Assembly (NCBI GenBank): GCA_023376005.1
Contig: CM042151.1
Coordinates: forward strand, 81,911,518 to 81,975,517
Length of the DNA: 64,000 bases
Direction of reading: 5' to 3'
Source: Doryteuthis pealeii
Lineage: Eukaryota; Mollusca; Cephalopoda; Myopsida; Loliginidae
The position numbers and the translations under genes are program-made. Under the pieces are notes generated by a model. That model did no database searches. It saw nothing but the letters and a program-made list of their open reading frames with translations, and was not told the DNA's origin. Positions 36,831-49,619 of this stretch are shown piece after piece (the stretch's first letter is position 1; every line of letters starts with the position of its first letter).

Positions 36831-37500
36831 ATAGGCGGCGCAACTCGTCAGTTACCATACCTCGTTGACTTTCATATCTCAGCTAGTTTATTCTAAAAAC
36901 TTTTTCATTACCACTCAATAACATGAGACTCTTTCATTAGGTATGATTGTTGTGCAGTTCAAAAAGAAATAGAATTATAATGTTGATACATCTATATTAT
37001 GGTGTCTTATAGGCGTTTCATTAAATTATTTCATGCTCCTCGACCTCCTCCCTCTCCTTCTCTCTCCTCCTTTCTCCTCCTCTTCTTCTTTCTTTTTCTT
37101 CTTCTTCTTCTTCTTCCTCATTCTCATCTTTACTTTTTCTTCCATATAACTTCTTTTCATTTCAATTATTTTTCCTTCGTCTTTAGTTTTATCATCTTTG
37201 TTGTCTGTAATCTTTTTCCTCTTTTTCTTTTTTCCAGATTTGTTCTTTTCGTTTTCTTTTCCATATATCAACGCCATTAGAAACGTTTACAAAGACAAAA
37301 TATTTTCTAATGCTCAACGAGGTGAGTGACAAGGCCCCTTTAACACAACTTGTGAATGCATGCGAACGGTGACATAAGAAACTACAAGGACAATATTTTC
37401 ACTGCATCAATGCAGCCATCGTGAAACCATCTCCCAATTTGGCTTTTCTTAGAGCACCTCGGGCTCTTGTATCGCTGATCAAAATGCAGAACGCCTCAGT
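36830..37500. repeat. Central domain, left flank with homopyrimidine tract
   Basis: About 37037-37260 is almost pure pyrimidine on the plus strand (CTCCTC, CTTCTT units). Long open frames on both strands here come only from the tract. The flanks (AACGTTTACAAAGACAAAAT) mirror 42.1 kb. No gene. Confidence 0.75.
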
Positions 37501-37800
37501 GTGAAAAGCTGTGTGGCTGAACATTTACTTGATTTAATATTGGTATCGTGTTCCTTGCCACCACATTGGGGTTTCATGAACAAAACAGTGTTTGGCATTC
37601 AACATTCTGTTCAACACTCGGTCGGCTCTTCGATTGCGTTAATGTGCGTAACGAAATTTCATGTTTCCGGCTGTGACATTCAGATTCTTTCTAAGGTTCT
37701 TTCAAATTGCGGTTCTGGAGGAACCTTAAATTTTCACAAAAATTCTAGGAGCTTTGTGAGGTACGGTCGTTTAATAAAACATCTTATAAATACAGATTAA
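37501..37800 (+). CDS. Unrecognised 99-codon open frame in the central domain
   Basis: Open from a GTG (no ATG at the first codon; an internal ATG is at residue 26) to TAA at 37800. The peptide has cysteine- and histidine-containing stretches (HVSGCDIQILSKVLSNCGSG) but matches no family I know. The local base composition is more balanced than the surroundings. In the mirrored copy (about 41.63-41.93 kb) the frame is broken by several indels. Possibly a fragment of a retroelement or chance; weak. Confidence 0.2.
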   Translation: MKSCVAEHLLDLILVSCSLPPHWGFMNKTVFGIQHSVQHSVGSSIALMCVTKFHVSGCDIQILSKVLSNCGSGGTLNFHKNSRSFVRYGRLIKHLINTD

Positions 37801-39224
37801 TTCTTGAAATAATATATATTAATTTTCGCTCATGTGGCCTTGTTGTTCAAATGTTGTCTACTGTGCTGCAGAATAGTTATTTAGAACTATGGAGAAGCAG
37901 CAACATGGCTCAATTCACACTACCTGAAAATATTGAATTGTGATTTACTTCATTAATATGTTCAATCGGAAGCTCTAATACAAAGATGTCTGAGGTTTGG
38001 GTGACATCTGAAAAATAGTTTGGATGAATCCAATAGTGATTTACGAATGTTAGGCTTATTTTCTAAAACAAACTTTGTTGAAAATTCCGCATAGGTGATA
38101 AACTGTCTGTAACAAACGCGGTTGAATTTCATGTCCACGCTACCCTAAACTTTATGTTAATATGAATTATCCTTTCTTTATAAATGTTGACTTATTAAGC
38201 GTAAAAGTGAAAACCTCTCCTCCACATCAATCTTTTTAATGTAATTATATATTGCTCGGATCTTAAATTCAGAGATATGTTTAGAAATTATTTTGTACTT
38301 TTTTTCTAGCATCATAATTTAGTTTTTGTAGAATGGATGCCCTTTGATTATGATATCCGATAATTTTTGAGATGTTTTACATTTTTAAAAAACTTTTTTC
38401 TTTTATCTTTACTTTTTATTTATCATTTTTTTCTTCAATCGCGTTGATCAGGGCAAAACTGATTAAGTATGAACGCCATAATAGGGCAAATTCCTTTCTC
38501 TTTTCTATAAAAAAGGTGTGACCTTTGAAACATTATTTAATTACTTTAGAAGAGCATAGCGCGTTTCTCTTATATTTCGTTTGAATTTCCCTGTATGAAC
38601 GCCAATATTTCCTTCAAAATTATTATCTTTAATTAACAATTTAGTTTCATTAAAAAATTGACCCGTTTATTTTACGCCAAAAGTTTTCACAGCATATTAT
38701 TAAAAACAATAAAAGAAAATTTCAAGGTCGGTTTATTTTCCTAAAAATAATTACAATTATACCAATGCTTTGAAATTGCGTTTAATGCTAGACTGCTCAC
38801 GGTAAGATCAACTGCACTGGATGAATACGCGCCCAAACAAAGGAAAATATTATTCCCACACTGTTTATTCTAAGACTAATTAAGAGGATATGCTATTGTT
38901 TAAGAACAAATGTTAATGGAGGAAAAAGAACAACATTGATATACATAAGAATTTATTCCAAATCCGCGGTTGTAGCTGCTTTTTGGCTGAATCTATTACA
39001 TAATAAAAAAAGCACAGCATCGAAAGGCAGACACGCACACACACACAAACACACAGATACACAACTCATAGACACGTATATACTAAGTGTATATATTTAT
39101 ATATATATATTATAATATATATACACGTATACATACGAAGTGTATATTATGTAGTATAAACAGTATCAATATATAGTGATATATATATATTAGAATGTAT
39201 AAACAGTATATAATATATATGCAT
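37801..39224. other. Central domain, no gene recognised
   Basis: Moderately AT-rich. Mirrors 40.14-41.62 kb with scattered indels. A (CA)n patch is at about 39030-39060. No family signatures on either strand. Confidence 0.5.
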
Positions 39225-39373
39225 ATATAGTTTTTTAAAAGCGAAATGATTATAAAATATTCCAACTGCAGTTTCATGCCGTAGCATTCTTCAGAATTTT
39301 CCTGAAGAATTGCTACGTTCAAGAAACTGCAGTTGGAATGTTTTATATCATTCGCTTTAAAAAAAAAACTATA
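39225..39373. repeat. Long hairpin, left of the palindrome axis
   Basis: Inverted arms of about 70 bp: CCAACTGCAGTTTC at 39262 pairs with GAAACTGCAGTTGG at 39323, and the outer TATAGTTTTTTAAAAGCG pairs with CGCTTTAAAAAAAAAACTATA-like sequence. Centre near 39299, flanked by TA repeats. A near-identical hairpin occurs at 39983-40138. It could be a small fold-back MITE. Confidence 0.85.
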
Positions 39374-39460
39374 TTTAGCTCTTTTTATTTGAGCACTTTT
39401 TAAATCGATTTTTATTAACCAGAGTAAATTTATTTGCTTCGTGGATTTAACAAAGATCCG

Positions 39461-39508
<48 letters not shown>

Positions 39509-39846
39509 TGTAGTATATATTATATGTGTGTGTGTGCTGATGTAATGTGCTTTGTTGGCATATTTTTGATTGGCTAGACTATCGTTTATGTTACATCATC
39601 ACTCCAATTCTTAAGCGATTTAACAATTTTGAATCAAACTATTGTCTCTCCAGCTATGGGTAAGCAGTAGGTCAGAGTGGCTCTATAATCAGGGATAGGT
39701 AACCATTATAGGAGAAAGAAAACTGATTCAAAAATTGCTAAACTCTGCTTAGAAATTGAGCGATGATGTAAACATAACGAAGTTCTTACAATCAAAAATT
39801 GCCAACAGAGGCACATTACACACACACACACACATATAATGTTATA

Positions 39847-39879
<33 letters not shown>

Positions 39880-39982
39880 TATATATATATATATATTACG
39901 GATCTTTGTTAATCCACGAAGCAAATAAATTTACTTCTGGGTTAATAAAAATCGATTTAAAAATGCCTCAATAAAAAGAGCT
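39374..39982. repeat. Axis of the giant inverted duplication (about 39.68 kb)
   Basis: Left side: AAATCGATTTTTATTAACC, GCTTCGTGGATT, (TA)n, TGTG run, CAATTTTGAATCAAA (to 39638). Right side (from 39723): the reverse complements in reverse order. The 84 bases between show only weak self-complementarity, so the two arms almost touch. Confidence 0.85.
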
Positions 39983-40138
39983 AAAATATGTTTTTTTTTT
40001 AAAGCGAATGATATAAAACATTCCCCAACTGCAGTTTCTTGACGTTAGCAATCTTCAGGGAAATTCCCTGAGAATTGCTAGGACAAGAAACTGACAGTTG
40101 GAATATTTTATATCATTCGCTTTTAAAAAAACATATAT
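39983..40138. repeat. Long hairpin, right of the palindrome axis
   Basis: Mirror of 39225-39373, itself an inverted repeat (CAACTGCAGTTTCTTG at 40026 with CAAGAAACTGACAGTTG at 40084). Small indels distinguish the two. Confidence 0.8.
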
Positions 40139-40240
40139 ATGCATATATATATATACTGTTTAGACATTCATATATATAATATATATATTTATATTGATAC
40201 TGTTTATACATACATATATATTACACTTCGTATATTACTG

Positions 40241-40279
<39 letters not shown>

Positions 40280-42120
40280 TTCGGCTATACGTGTTATATG
40301 AGTGTGTATCTGTGTGTTGTTGTGTGTGTGCGTTGTCTGCCTTTAATGCTGTTGCTTTTTTTGATTATGTAATAGATTCAGCCAAAGCAAGCCTACAAGC
40401 CCGGATTTGCGAATAAATTCTATGATGCATGTTGTTCTTTTTCCTCCATTCATTTTGTCTCTAAACAATAGGATATCTCTTTAATTAGTCTAGAAATAAA
40501 CAGTGTGGAATAATATTCCTGTTTGGGCGCGTATTCATCCCAAGTCAGTTATCTTACCGTGAGCAGTTCTAGGCATTAAACGCATTCAAAGCATGTGTAA
40601 ATTGTATTACTTTTTAGAAAATAAACTCGCCCTTGAAATTTTCTTTTATTGTTTTTAATAATATGCCTGTGAAACTACTTTTGGCGAAAATAAAACGGCG
40701 TCAATTTTTAATGAAACTATTGTTAATTAAGATAATAATTTTGAAAGGAATATTGCGTTCATTAAAAGCGAAATTCAAACGGAAAATTATAAGAGGAAAA
40801 CGCGCTATGCTCTTCATAAAGTAATTAATGTTTCAAAGGCGTCACACCTTTTTTTATAGAAAAAAAGGAAATTTGCCCACTATTATGCGTTCAATACTAT
40901 ATTCAGTTTTGCCCTGATTCAACCGATTGTAACAGAAAAAAATGATAAATAAAAAAAGTAAAAGATAAAAGGAAAAAAAAGTTTTAAAAATAGTAAAAAC
41001 ACTCAAAAAAATTATTGGATATCATAATCAAAGGGCATCCATTCACAAAAACTTAAATTATGATTGCTAGAAAAAAGTAACAAAAATTAATTTCTAAACA
41101 TATCTCTGAATTTAAAGAATCGAGCATTATATAAATTACATTAAAAAGAGTTGAATGTGGAGGAGAGGTTTTCACTTTTACGCTTAATAAGTCAACATTT
41201 ATTGAAAAAAAGGATAATTCATATTAACATAAAGGTAGGTAGCGTGCGACATGGATCAACGGCGTTTTGGTTACAGACAGGTTTATCACCTATGCGATTT
41301 TCAAACAAAGTTGTTTAGAAAATAGCTCCTAACATTCGTAAATCACTATTGGATTCATCCAACTAGTTTCAGGATCGTCACCCCAAACCTAGACATCTTT
41401 GTGTATTAGAGCTTCCGATATGAATATTTATGAAGTAAATCACAGATTCAAATTTTCAGGGGTAGTGGTTGAATTTGAGCCATGTTTGCTGCTTCTTCCC
41501 ATAGTGCTCTAAATACTCTATTTCTGCCAGCGCACAGGTAGACAACATTGAAACAAACAAGGCACTATGTGCGAATTAATATATTATTTCAAGAATTATC
41601 TGTATTTTTATAAGATGTTTTTTTATTAAACGACACCGTACCTCACAAAGCTCTAAATTTTTTGCTGAAAATTTAAGGTTCCTCAGAACCCAATTTGAAG
41701 GAACCTTAGAAAGATCTGAATGTCACAGCCGGAACATGGATTTTTCGTTATCTAACATTAACGCAAGAAGAAAGCCGACCGAGTGGTTGAACAGTAATGT
41801 GAATGAACACTGTTTCTGTTCATAGAAACCCCAATGTGTGGCAGGACACCGATACAATATTAAATCAAGAAATGTTCAGCCACACAGCATTTTCACACTG
41901 AGGGCGTCTCTGCATTTTGATCAGCGATAACCAATAGAGCCCGAGGTGCTCCATAAAAAGAAAATGCAACATTGGAGATGTTTCACGATGGCTGCAATGG
42001 TGATGCAGTGAAATATGGTCCTTTGTAGTTCTTTATTGTCACCGGTTCGCATGCATTAACAGTTTGTGTTAATGGGCCTTGCTCACTTCACCTCTTGACG
42101 CATTTAGAAAAATATTTGAT
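40139..42120. other. Central domain, right half
   Basis: Reverse-complement partner of 37.3-39.2 kb. 41.63-41.93 kb holds the broken mirror of the 99-codon frame. A 63-codon K/R-rich frame at 40633-40824 overlaps AT-rich sequence and is not kept in the partner. No gene called. Confidence 0.5.
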
Positions 42121-42129
42121 CTTTGTAAA

Positions 42130-42400
42130 CGTTTCTAATGCGTTGATATATGGAAAAAGGAAAAAAGAAAAAGAAACAAAATCTGGAAAAAGAAAAAAAG
42201 AGGAAAAAGAATCTACAGGACAACAAAGAAAATGATAAAACTAAGACGAGGAAAAATAAAATTGAATGAAAGAAGTATATGGAAGAAAAAAGTAAGAATG
42301 AGAATTGAGAAGAAGAAGAAGAAGAAGAAGAAGAAGAAGAAGAGGAGGAGAAGGAGGAGGGAGGAGAAGGAGGAGGGGAGGAGGTCGAGGAGCATGAAAT
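42130..42400. repeat. Homopurine tract (mirror of the 37-kb tract)
   Basis: Almost pure A/G on the plus strand, with GAAGAA and GGAGGA units around 42308-42385. Shorter in places and longer in others than the left-arm tract, as expected of an unstable simple repeat. Confidence 0.85.
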
Positions 42401-42629
42401 AATTTAATGACAACGCCTATAAGACACCATAATATTAGATGTATCAAACATTATAATTATATTCTTTTTGAACTGCCACAAATCATACCTAATTGAAAGA
42501 GTCTCAATTGTTATTGAGTTGGTAATGGAAAAGTTTTAAGAATAAACTAGGCCTGAATATGAAGCACGAGGATTATGGTGGTAACTGACAGTTCCCGCCT
42601 ATGCGTTTTCACCTTTTGTTTTAAATATA

Positions 42630-43350
42630 CAAACTCAAAACGGCAAAAATATTCCTACGTTGAACGAAAGACAAGACACAAACTCTTTTTCTTTAATGCA
42701 GAAAATGGACAAAACTTGACATGCAATGCCTAACACAGGAATACCAATTCTGAACAGAACAATAGAACATCGATCTGAAAGTGTAAATTATTCAGCGGGA
42801 AACATCGAACAATATTTTCCTTCAATATCAAAATTACCGAAGAAAGGCAAATCAGCTTCGATAATTTCTCACGGTTTCCACAGAAATTGAAATGTCCAAT
42901 CAGATATTTGATACTCATCATTCTATGTATGAATACCAGAAATCGAATCCATAGAGACCTTTACGAGATGAAAACATTAGATCAATAATTGATAACACAG
43001 GCGTGAAGTCACAAATGCAAAACGTCACGTTCGAAGAAAATATAACAATCACACAGTCCAATTCCCTCGACACAGAAACAGGAAAGTTTCTCAACTGCTT
43101 CTAATGGATTAGAAAAAACATTCCAATTGAAAGATAATGTATTGGAGGCAATTCCATGGATTGAACCAATCATAGTGTTTTGGCAATATAAAGATATGTT
43201 CATCTTAAATCGTGGAAGTATTTTCACAATGGTGTAGTGGCTAACATGATGGGATTCGAGAACGTCTGTTTTGACAAAAATACTCCCATTAACACTGTCC
43301 AAATTCTCAACACAGAAACAAGAAAGTTTTTGCAGCTGCTTCAAGTGGAT
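42630..43350 (+). pseudogene. ZNF tail-only fragment (right arm)
   Basis: Plus-strand tail homology without fingers: TLNERK and NAENGQNL-like blocks at 42.66-42.72 kb, a CCAATTCTGAACAGAACAAT block, and VLEAIPWIE at 43137-43165. A second partial tail end follows at 43.27-43.35 kb. Frames are interrupted. Right-arm partner of 36.04-36.83 kb. Confidence 0.65.
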
Positions 43351-43654
43351 TAATGAATACAATCTAAATGATTAGAAAAATACAAATCCCAAGAAGCCAG
43401 TGATGATAGTAAATAAAAAATATACGGAAACTTGGAAACGTATATATCACATTTGCTATAACTAAAATCTAAAGAGAATATATTTTTCTGTTGTCGTTCG
43501 GTTGCTTCTCCAAAAGTTCTCTTCCCACAAATTCGGATTTTGTTGTTAAATATTTTTTTAAATGTCTTTTAACCACAATCGGTTTTGATTTTTATCTTTC
43601 ACAAACTCATCATTTGTATTTTATCTTTCAGTATAATTCATGTAAATTTTAGGG

Positions 43655-43755
43655 TTAGTCACCGTGGTGTAGTGGCTAACATGATGGACTGCGACAATGA
43701 AGTGAGTTCAACCTCCAGTACGTTTTACTTTGGTACAAATACAAAGTCATGGTAC
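43655..43755 (+). mobile_element. tRNA-derived SINE fragment, GTGGCTAA type
   Basis: GGTTAGTCACCGTGGTGTAG, GTGGCTAACATGATGGACTG, then a GAGTTCAACCTCCAGTA box-B-like region. Mirrors 35690-35770. Confidence 0.65.
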
Positions 43756-43759
43756 TCTT

Positions 43760-45290
43760 AATTTTTTGTGAAAATAATAAAATCCTTTTGAATACTTTTT
43801 AAGATTACGATTGAATTTCTTTTTTATTTTAATTTTCATACAAAAATCATGGAATTTTAAAAATCTTTTTATTGCGATTCATGAGATTTAATTTTCTCTT
43901 TTAATAAAATTCGCTTTGAAAAGATATCTACTTTAAAATTCACTTCAAAGTTTTCTTTTTCTTTCTTTCATTTTTCATGTTTCTTTAAATTCTTTTTCAG
44001 CCCAAATCAAATTAAAGAATAAAAAAAGGAACTTGATAGTAAAATGTACCATTTTTAATTTATAAAACAAATGTATTTTAAAATTGAGAATTCATCGTAT
44101 TTTCACATTTTGTATTTTTCTGCATTCTCAAATTATCACTGATTGGATATTTATTAAGAATGAACCAATGATATTACCATATACTCGACGATCTGGATAC
44201 AGTTTGGCGATATTCCGACATGATGATGTTAAAAGCTAACCAAAACTAATTTTGAAAGGAATATTGATAAAAAAAAATCTGTGTAGTTATGACTATTTAA
44301 AAAAAGTAAATACGAACTTAAAACCGTTTCATGTATATACTAATTCCCTGGAATAAAAAAACGATGGATGTTTCATATTCTGTTTAGATTTATGTATCTT
44401 TATTAAGGATCTGCTTTTAAAACCAACATCCTATTTCGAATAGATATTATTAATCATGATTTTTCTTTTCTTATTTTCATATTTTAACTGTGATGCATCA
44501 ATTCATTCTTTAAAGTAGAATAATTCGGAACAATAGATCAGCTCCATTGGAAATAATCCACATTTAGAAATAATGTTTAAGAATGCATACAAATGTTTAC
44601 TGATAATTAAAACATAGTTGACCTTAAAAACGTAATATAAACCTATAGTTATTCTCTTAAGTAATCTTAAAGTTATTTTTAATGAGAAATAGATAACAAA
44701 TAAATAAAAATAACATTGAAAAATAGAAGGAAAATGATAATTCTACGAGAAAAACATTATAATCATATACAAATGGTACCTGTATAATATTATAATACCT
44801 TTAATCAGTAAACCAATCTTTCAGAATTATATCAATATGACTCTCTCGCCTCAAATAAAGGAATAAATAAAATTTGGGAGTGAGATTTTTATATTGTGCG
44901 TTATGACAATGGGGAAACATAATGAATCAAATTATGAATATGTTGCATATACTTACTAAGAAAATTTGAGTAATGGTTGACGGAAAGAAGAATTTGGGAA
45001 TTTCGAGCAGTGATGGATTCCTAGCTCTAAAGAATATTAGCAGATAAGTGGATTTGGCAATAAATCTTGCAAGACCAATTATTCCGAATGGTAACGTTTT
45101 CAGTCAAGTCAAAATAGAAATAGTATGAAATCTAAAAACAAAACAAAACAAAAACAAAAAAAACAAACAAACAACGCGAAACAATTATCATTATCATAAG
45201 CACATTATCTTAAGATAAAAGTATATAATATAATAGGATTCTATATCATTCAGCACTAAAAAATAAATGAAAAGAATCTTTCATCAAATT
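43760..45290. other. AT-rich non-coding interval, right arm
   Basis: No gene. Inverted partner of 34.1-35.7 kb; contains AGATTTATGTATCTTTATTAA-type sequence related to 8.5 kb. Confidence 0.5.
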
Positions 45291-46700
45291 AATTGATAAC
45301 CAGTCGATCTCAAAAGTAAATTACACAATCAGATCAAAATACTGGTACTGTGTTACAGTTTCAGGAGTTTCAGTTGCGGGAGTAACATATATGCTCCCAT
45401 CCTGGTGGATTGAGCAATGTGGAGGTGTTACTAGTATGATATTATAATACCTTAATCAGCAAACCAATCTTTCAGATTATATCAACTTGTTCTCTCAATC
45501 AAATAAAGGAATAAATAAAAAGAGTGATTTTTATATTGTGCGTTATGACAAACATGATGAATTAAATGTATTGAATATGTGTGCATGTAATTACTAAGAA
45601 ATTGGAGTAACGGTTTGACGGAAAGAAGGATTTGGGAATTTCGAGCAGTGATAGATTCCTAGCTCTAAAGATATTAGCAAATAAGTGGATTTGACAATAA
45701 AATCTTACAAGACCAATTATTCCAATGGTAACGTTTCAGTCAAGTCAAAACGAGAATAGTATGTAAATCTAAAAAAAACAAAAACAACGACAAACCCAAT
45801 TATCATTATTATAAGCAACATTATCTTGAAGAAAGATAACAGAAGAAAAAAATAAAGGCATTAATATATATTGTTTAGGATTTCTTATGTTTCAGCAATG
45901 AAAATTAAAATAAAGAATCTTTTATCAAATTAATTGATAACCAGTTGATTTTAAACAGTAAATTACACAATCTGATCAAAATTTTGGTACTGGGCTACGA
46001 GTTTCAGGAGTTTCAGTTACAGGAGTAGACATATATGCTCACCACCCCTGGTGGATTGAGCAATCTGGAGGTTTACTAGTATGATATTATATATAAATTC
46101 TTTCTAAACATCAAAGTAAAAAAAAAAAAATTAAAAGGATACAGGACATATAAAAATATAAAATATATAATATAAATATTTTAAAATTTCTAATTTATCG
46201 TATTTTCACATTTTCTGCATTCTCAAATTAATCCCTGATTTGAATATTTATTAGAATTGACCACGTGATAATATCAAACTTGATTCGCGTCTGGATGCAT
46301 TCAGTGCTATTGTTGCGTGTATTTGTGACGATCTTTAAAGATTACTAAAAACAATTTTAGAAGAATTAGTGAATGTTAATCGATAAAAATCTGTTGTTTA
46401 ATCTTAACACTTTTTTATCAAAGTAAATACGAACCTGAAAACATTCATTGTATAAATTAATGTCCTGGAATAAAAAAACAAAAAGTGGACGTCCATATTT
46501 CACTTTAGATTTTATATCAGTTTATTAGGGATTTGCTTTAAAAAAATCTATCTTCGAATACATATTAATTGTAACAGTTGATCTCAAATAGTAAATTACA
46601 CAATCAGATCAAATTCTGGTACTGTGTACGAGTTTCAGGAGTTTCATTGCAGGAGTAGACATATATGCTCCACACCCAGGTGGATGAGAAATGTGAGGGG
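45290..46700. repeat. Tandem 660-bp block array, right arm
   Basis: The dispersed repeat (TACGAGTTTCAGGAGTTTCA, CAGGAGTAGACATATATGCT) recurs at about 45.36, 46.00 and 46.63 kb with repeated flanking sequence; mirror of 32.64-34.6 kb. Confidence 0.65.
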
Positions 46701-46734
46701 GATTCGCTTACGCTCCGATTACGCTCAAAGGCAA

Positions 46735-47199
46735 TGCTCTCTTTAAAACGGATGGAGCACGCCTGACGTCTTACATATGTACAGATGTATGTATTTATCA
46801 GTAATTGTTCCAGTCTGTATTTTGCTGATGGCTGAGGGTTAAGAAGTCTGTGTGATTATAAATCGATCGAGGTTCCATTGCGGCGCGAGTAGTTATGGCC
46901 TCCGATATGCTCAAGCAATGCTCTCTTATAAAACGGATGGACCACGCCATGACTGTCTTTACACACACACACACACACACCACGCACACTACACACACAC
47001 ACACACACACCACATATATTTATATATGTATGTATGTATTTATTGATAATCGTTCCAGTTTGTAGTGTACTGGTAGCCGAGTGGTTAAGAAGTCTGTCTG
47101 ATTATAAAGCGATCTGGTTTCATTGCGGCGCGAGGTATCCTGTTAATGTCTAGCGACACTGGAGAGATGTGAAATTCAAAAGACGATCTCTGTGGATAT

Positions 47200-47200
<1 letters not shown>
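46735..47200 (+). mobile_element. Two partly overlapping tRNA-derived SINE copies, GCCGAGTGGTTAAG type
   Basis: One head at about 46823-46890 is worn (GGCTGAGGGTTAAGAAGTCT). A second, cleaner one is at about 47070-47130 (TAGCCGAGTGGTTAAGAAGT, CTGATTATAAAGCGATCTGG). Each is preceded by the GGATGGA-CACGCC/GTCTTTAC region, and a (CA)n tract lies between them. The second ends in TA repeats near 47200. Confidence 0.7.
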
Positions 47201-47230
<30 letters not shown>

Positions 47231-47311
47231 ATATATATAATATATATGCACAACAAAATTCTAGTGAATTGAGGAGGGTCCTTTCTTCTGTAAAGAAGTC
47301 GCTGTCACTAT

Positions 47312-47356
<45 letters not shown>

Positions 47357-47359
47357 GCG

Positions 47360-48001
47360 TAATTCCATGTCAAATCAACCCCTCCCAAAAAGTGTCATCC
47401 CCCCTTCAATTTTTTCTGAAAATTCTTCTCGCGTGTGGACTATATTTATATTGGACAATCCCCCAATTTTGATCTTCCAATTCTAAAAATTGGCGGAGTT
47501 ATGCCACTTTTTGCTCTTCAATTTGTTGTGTTGGTGAAAAATGGCGACATTTTGTAATGTATTTTTGTCGGTTTCAGAGCAAATATCAAACTATCTTTTT
47601 GATACAAATAATGCTCAATATATGTGAAATAATAATAGAAAGAATTTTGTCATAGATGCATTGCCATATCGGTATATTGATTTGCTATGAAAAAATCAGA
47701 AATCATTAATAACTTTGGTTGAATCAAGAATTTTTCGATAGTATTTTTTGATTTCTTGGGCCAAAATACTTTATAAACCATTCTTAGGAGTAGAAAAGCT
47801 CTAGAACGCATGTGACAGACAAAAATAGGTTACAAAAGTCGCCATTTTCGCGACCCCCCTCAAATTTGGAAATAACTCGCGAATTTTGGGAATTGCTCAA
47901 ATTTTGGGAATTGGCTAACTTTACCATAATGAACACTCGGATAAATTTTAAAAAAATTGAAGTTGGTGGATACATAGCCTGGATGATTTGACATGGAATT
48001 A
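47360..48001. mobile_element. Fold-back MITE copy 3
   Basis: Ends TAATTCCATGTCAAATCAAC (left) and GATGATTTGACATGGAATTA (right), between TA repeats (47310-47354 and 48005-48052). Inverted relative to copy 1, with the GGCGAC/GTCGCC internal pairing preserved. Confidence 0.8.
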
Positions 48002-48003
48002 CC

Positions 48004-48055
<52 letters not shown>

Positions 48056-48059
48056 GAGA

Positions 48060-48976
48060 TAAAATATGGCAATGATTCTGACAATGACTAATGTTAAAAC
48101 GTCCTCTGAATCAGCTGTAATGGTAGGTGAACGAAACGGGATACAAAAAAATTATGGGAGAATGAGTTTGATTATGGTGATTTCACTCATTGTAATGCTA
48201 TGAGATTTTCGTTCAAGTCTAAGTGGTGCCCTCATACAATAGTACTGATACGGCGAAAGCTTGGAAGAATTCACGTTTCATTCTATCAGAGAATTAATAT
48301 TTCCATATGATCGATAACTACTCAATAGCTATCTATGTATTTCCGATACATATATGACATCGCTTTCTGTAGATGAGATATTGCTACCTCTATAATTGAA
48401 CAGCTACTAATTTCCGGTGCTTGCCATTTAATGAGGAGATGGCTCTATTCTGATTAAAACATATGAACTTTGTTTTATCTGAGTTCACGTAGATGCCGGA
48501 ACCTCTAGCTGTCTGCTTAAGGCTGTGGTAGGATTATTTGCTATTATTGTTATATCGTCTGTGGTGGTCTGCATCAACGATAGTTCCTGTTGAAGTATAG
48601 TGTACTTCTTTAACTTTTTTTTAGAGATCTTTTCGATCTAATAATAATAATTTTTGTACGTTATCTACAAATTATATAAAATATCAGTCATGGTAATATA
48701 TTTCATTGCAAGACTCCAACGAGAATTTACAAGAAATCAGTGTCAGTATTGTTGAGAAATCCATTTATTTCTTTGTATGTATTATTTAACCCTCTGCAGG
48801 ATGTGACACAAGGTCAAATTGTAAGAAGATTTTAATCGGTTTTACTCCAGGATTTTTCTTTCCGACTCTGGTTGCCATAACAACCGAGTCTGCCCTACTA
48901 ATTCATAGTTAGTGGAGAGAATAGTAGGATTCCTACTTTCCACAAGTGTTCTAGTGCTACTCAAATGGCAATAGCA

Positions 48977-49022
<46 letters not shown>

Positions 49023-49550
49023 TAATATATATATAAGAGAGAGTGAAGAGAGGGGGAGAGAGAGGCCATGTAAATCCGAAGAACTTATACAACCAAATAT
49101 GCATTTGTGTTTTCTATCATTCACAATTTCTCGAGAAATATTCGTCTTTGTAAAACACACAAGAATAATTGAAGAATACAATTATTATATCAAGATTAAA
49201 TAAACAATATAATGTTTCAAAATGTTTATAATAAAATATGTGAATAATTCTCATGGAAATAATCTCCAATTTTTTGTAACAAATGAAATATTCTACACAA
49301 CGTGTCCATCAATATTCTTAAATCTCCAGAATATTTTCGAGTTTTGTGCGCTACAAAAATAAGAGTAAAGAACGAACTCACGTACCCTTGTTTACAAGAT
49401 ATTTGCACTTTTTCTTCCGTTGCAGAGAATTATTTTTTGTGTTAAGATTTATCAAAAATAATAAACCTAGGACATGAATGTTATTAAAGTATCTTTCTCC
49501 CTAACATATAGCCAGTGAATATTCGTATATTATTTTACTAACATATATTT
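48060..49550. other. Non-coding interval with TA repeats, right arm
   Basis: No gene. Partner of 29.94-31.45 kb and of 5.57-7.0 kb. TA runs at about 48977-49035. Confidence 0.5.
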
Positions 49551-49553
49551 CAG

Positions 49554-49610
49554 AATTATATCAAATTGACAATTCTCTGAAAATAACCATTAGCTGAGTG
49601 CAAAGAAAAG
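49554..49610 (+). other. Exon-like block b' (right arm)
   Basis: A 57-nt plus-strand block with CAG acceptor and GTGAGTT donor, conserved peptide frame LKITIS-like followed by TGA. First member of the b'-a-b-coding series leading to ZNF3. Confidence 0.45.
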
Positions 49611-49619
49611 GTGAGTTAT

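Noticed and set aside
40633..40824. K/R-rich 63-codon frame as a small nuclear protein
   Set aside because: AT-rich low-complexity sequence; its partner near 38.6 kb does not keep the frame.
42213..42447. Poly-F/poly-L frames
   Set aside because: Translation of the homopurine tract only.
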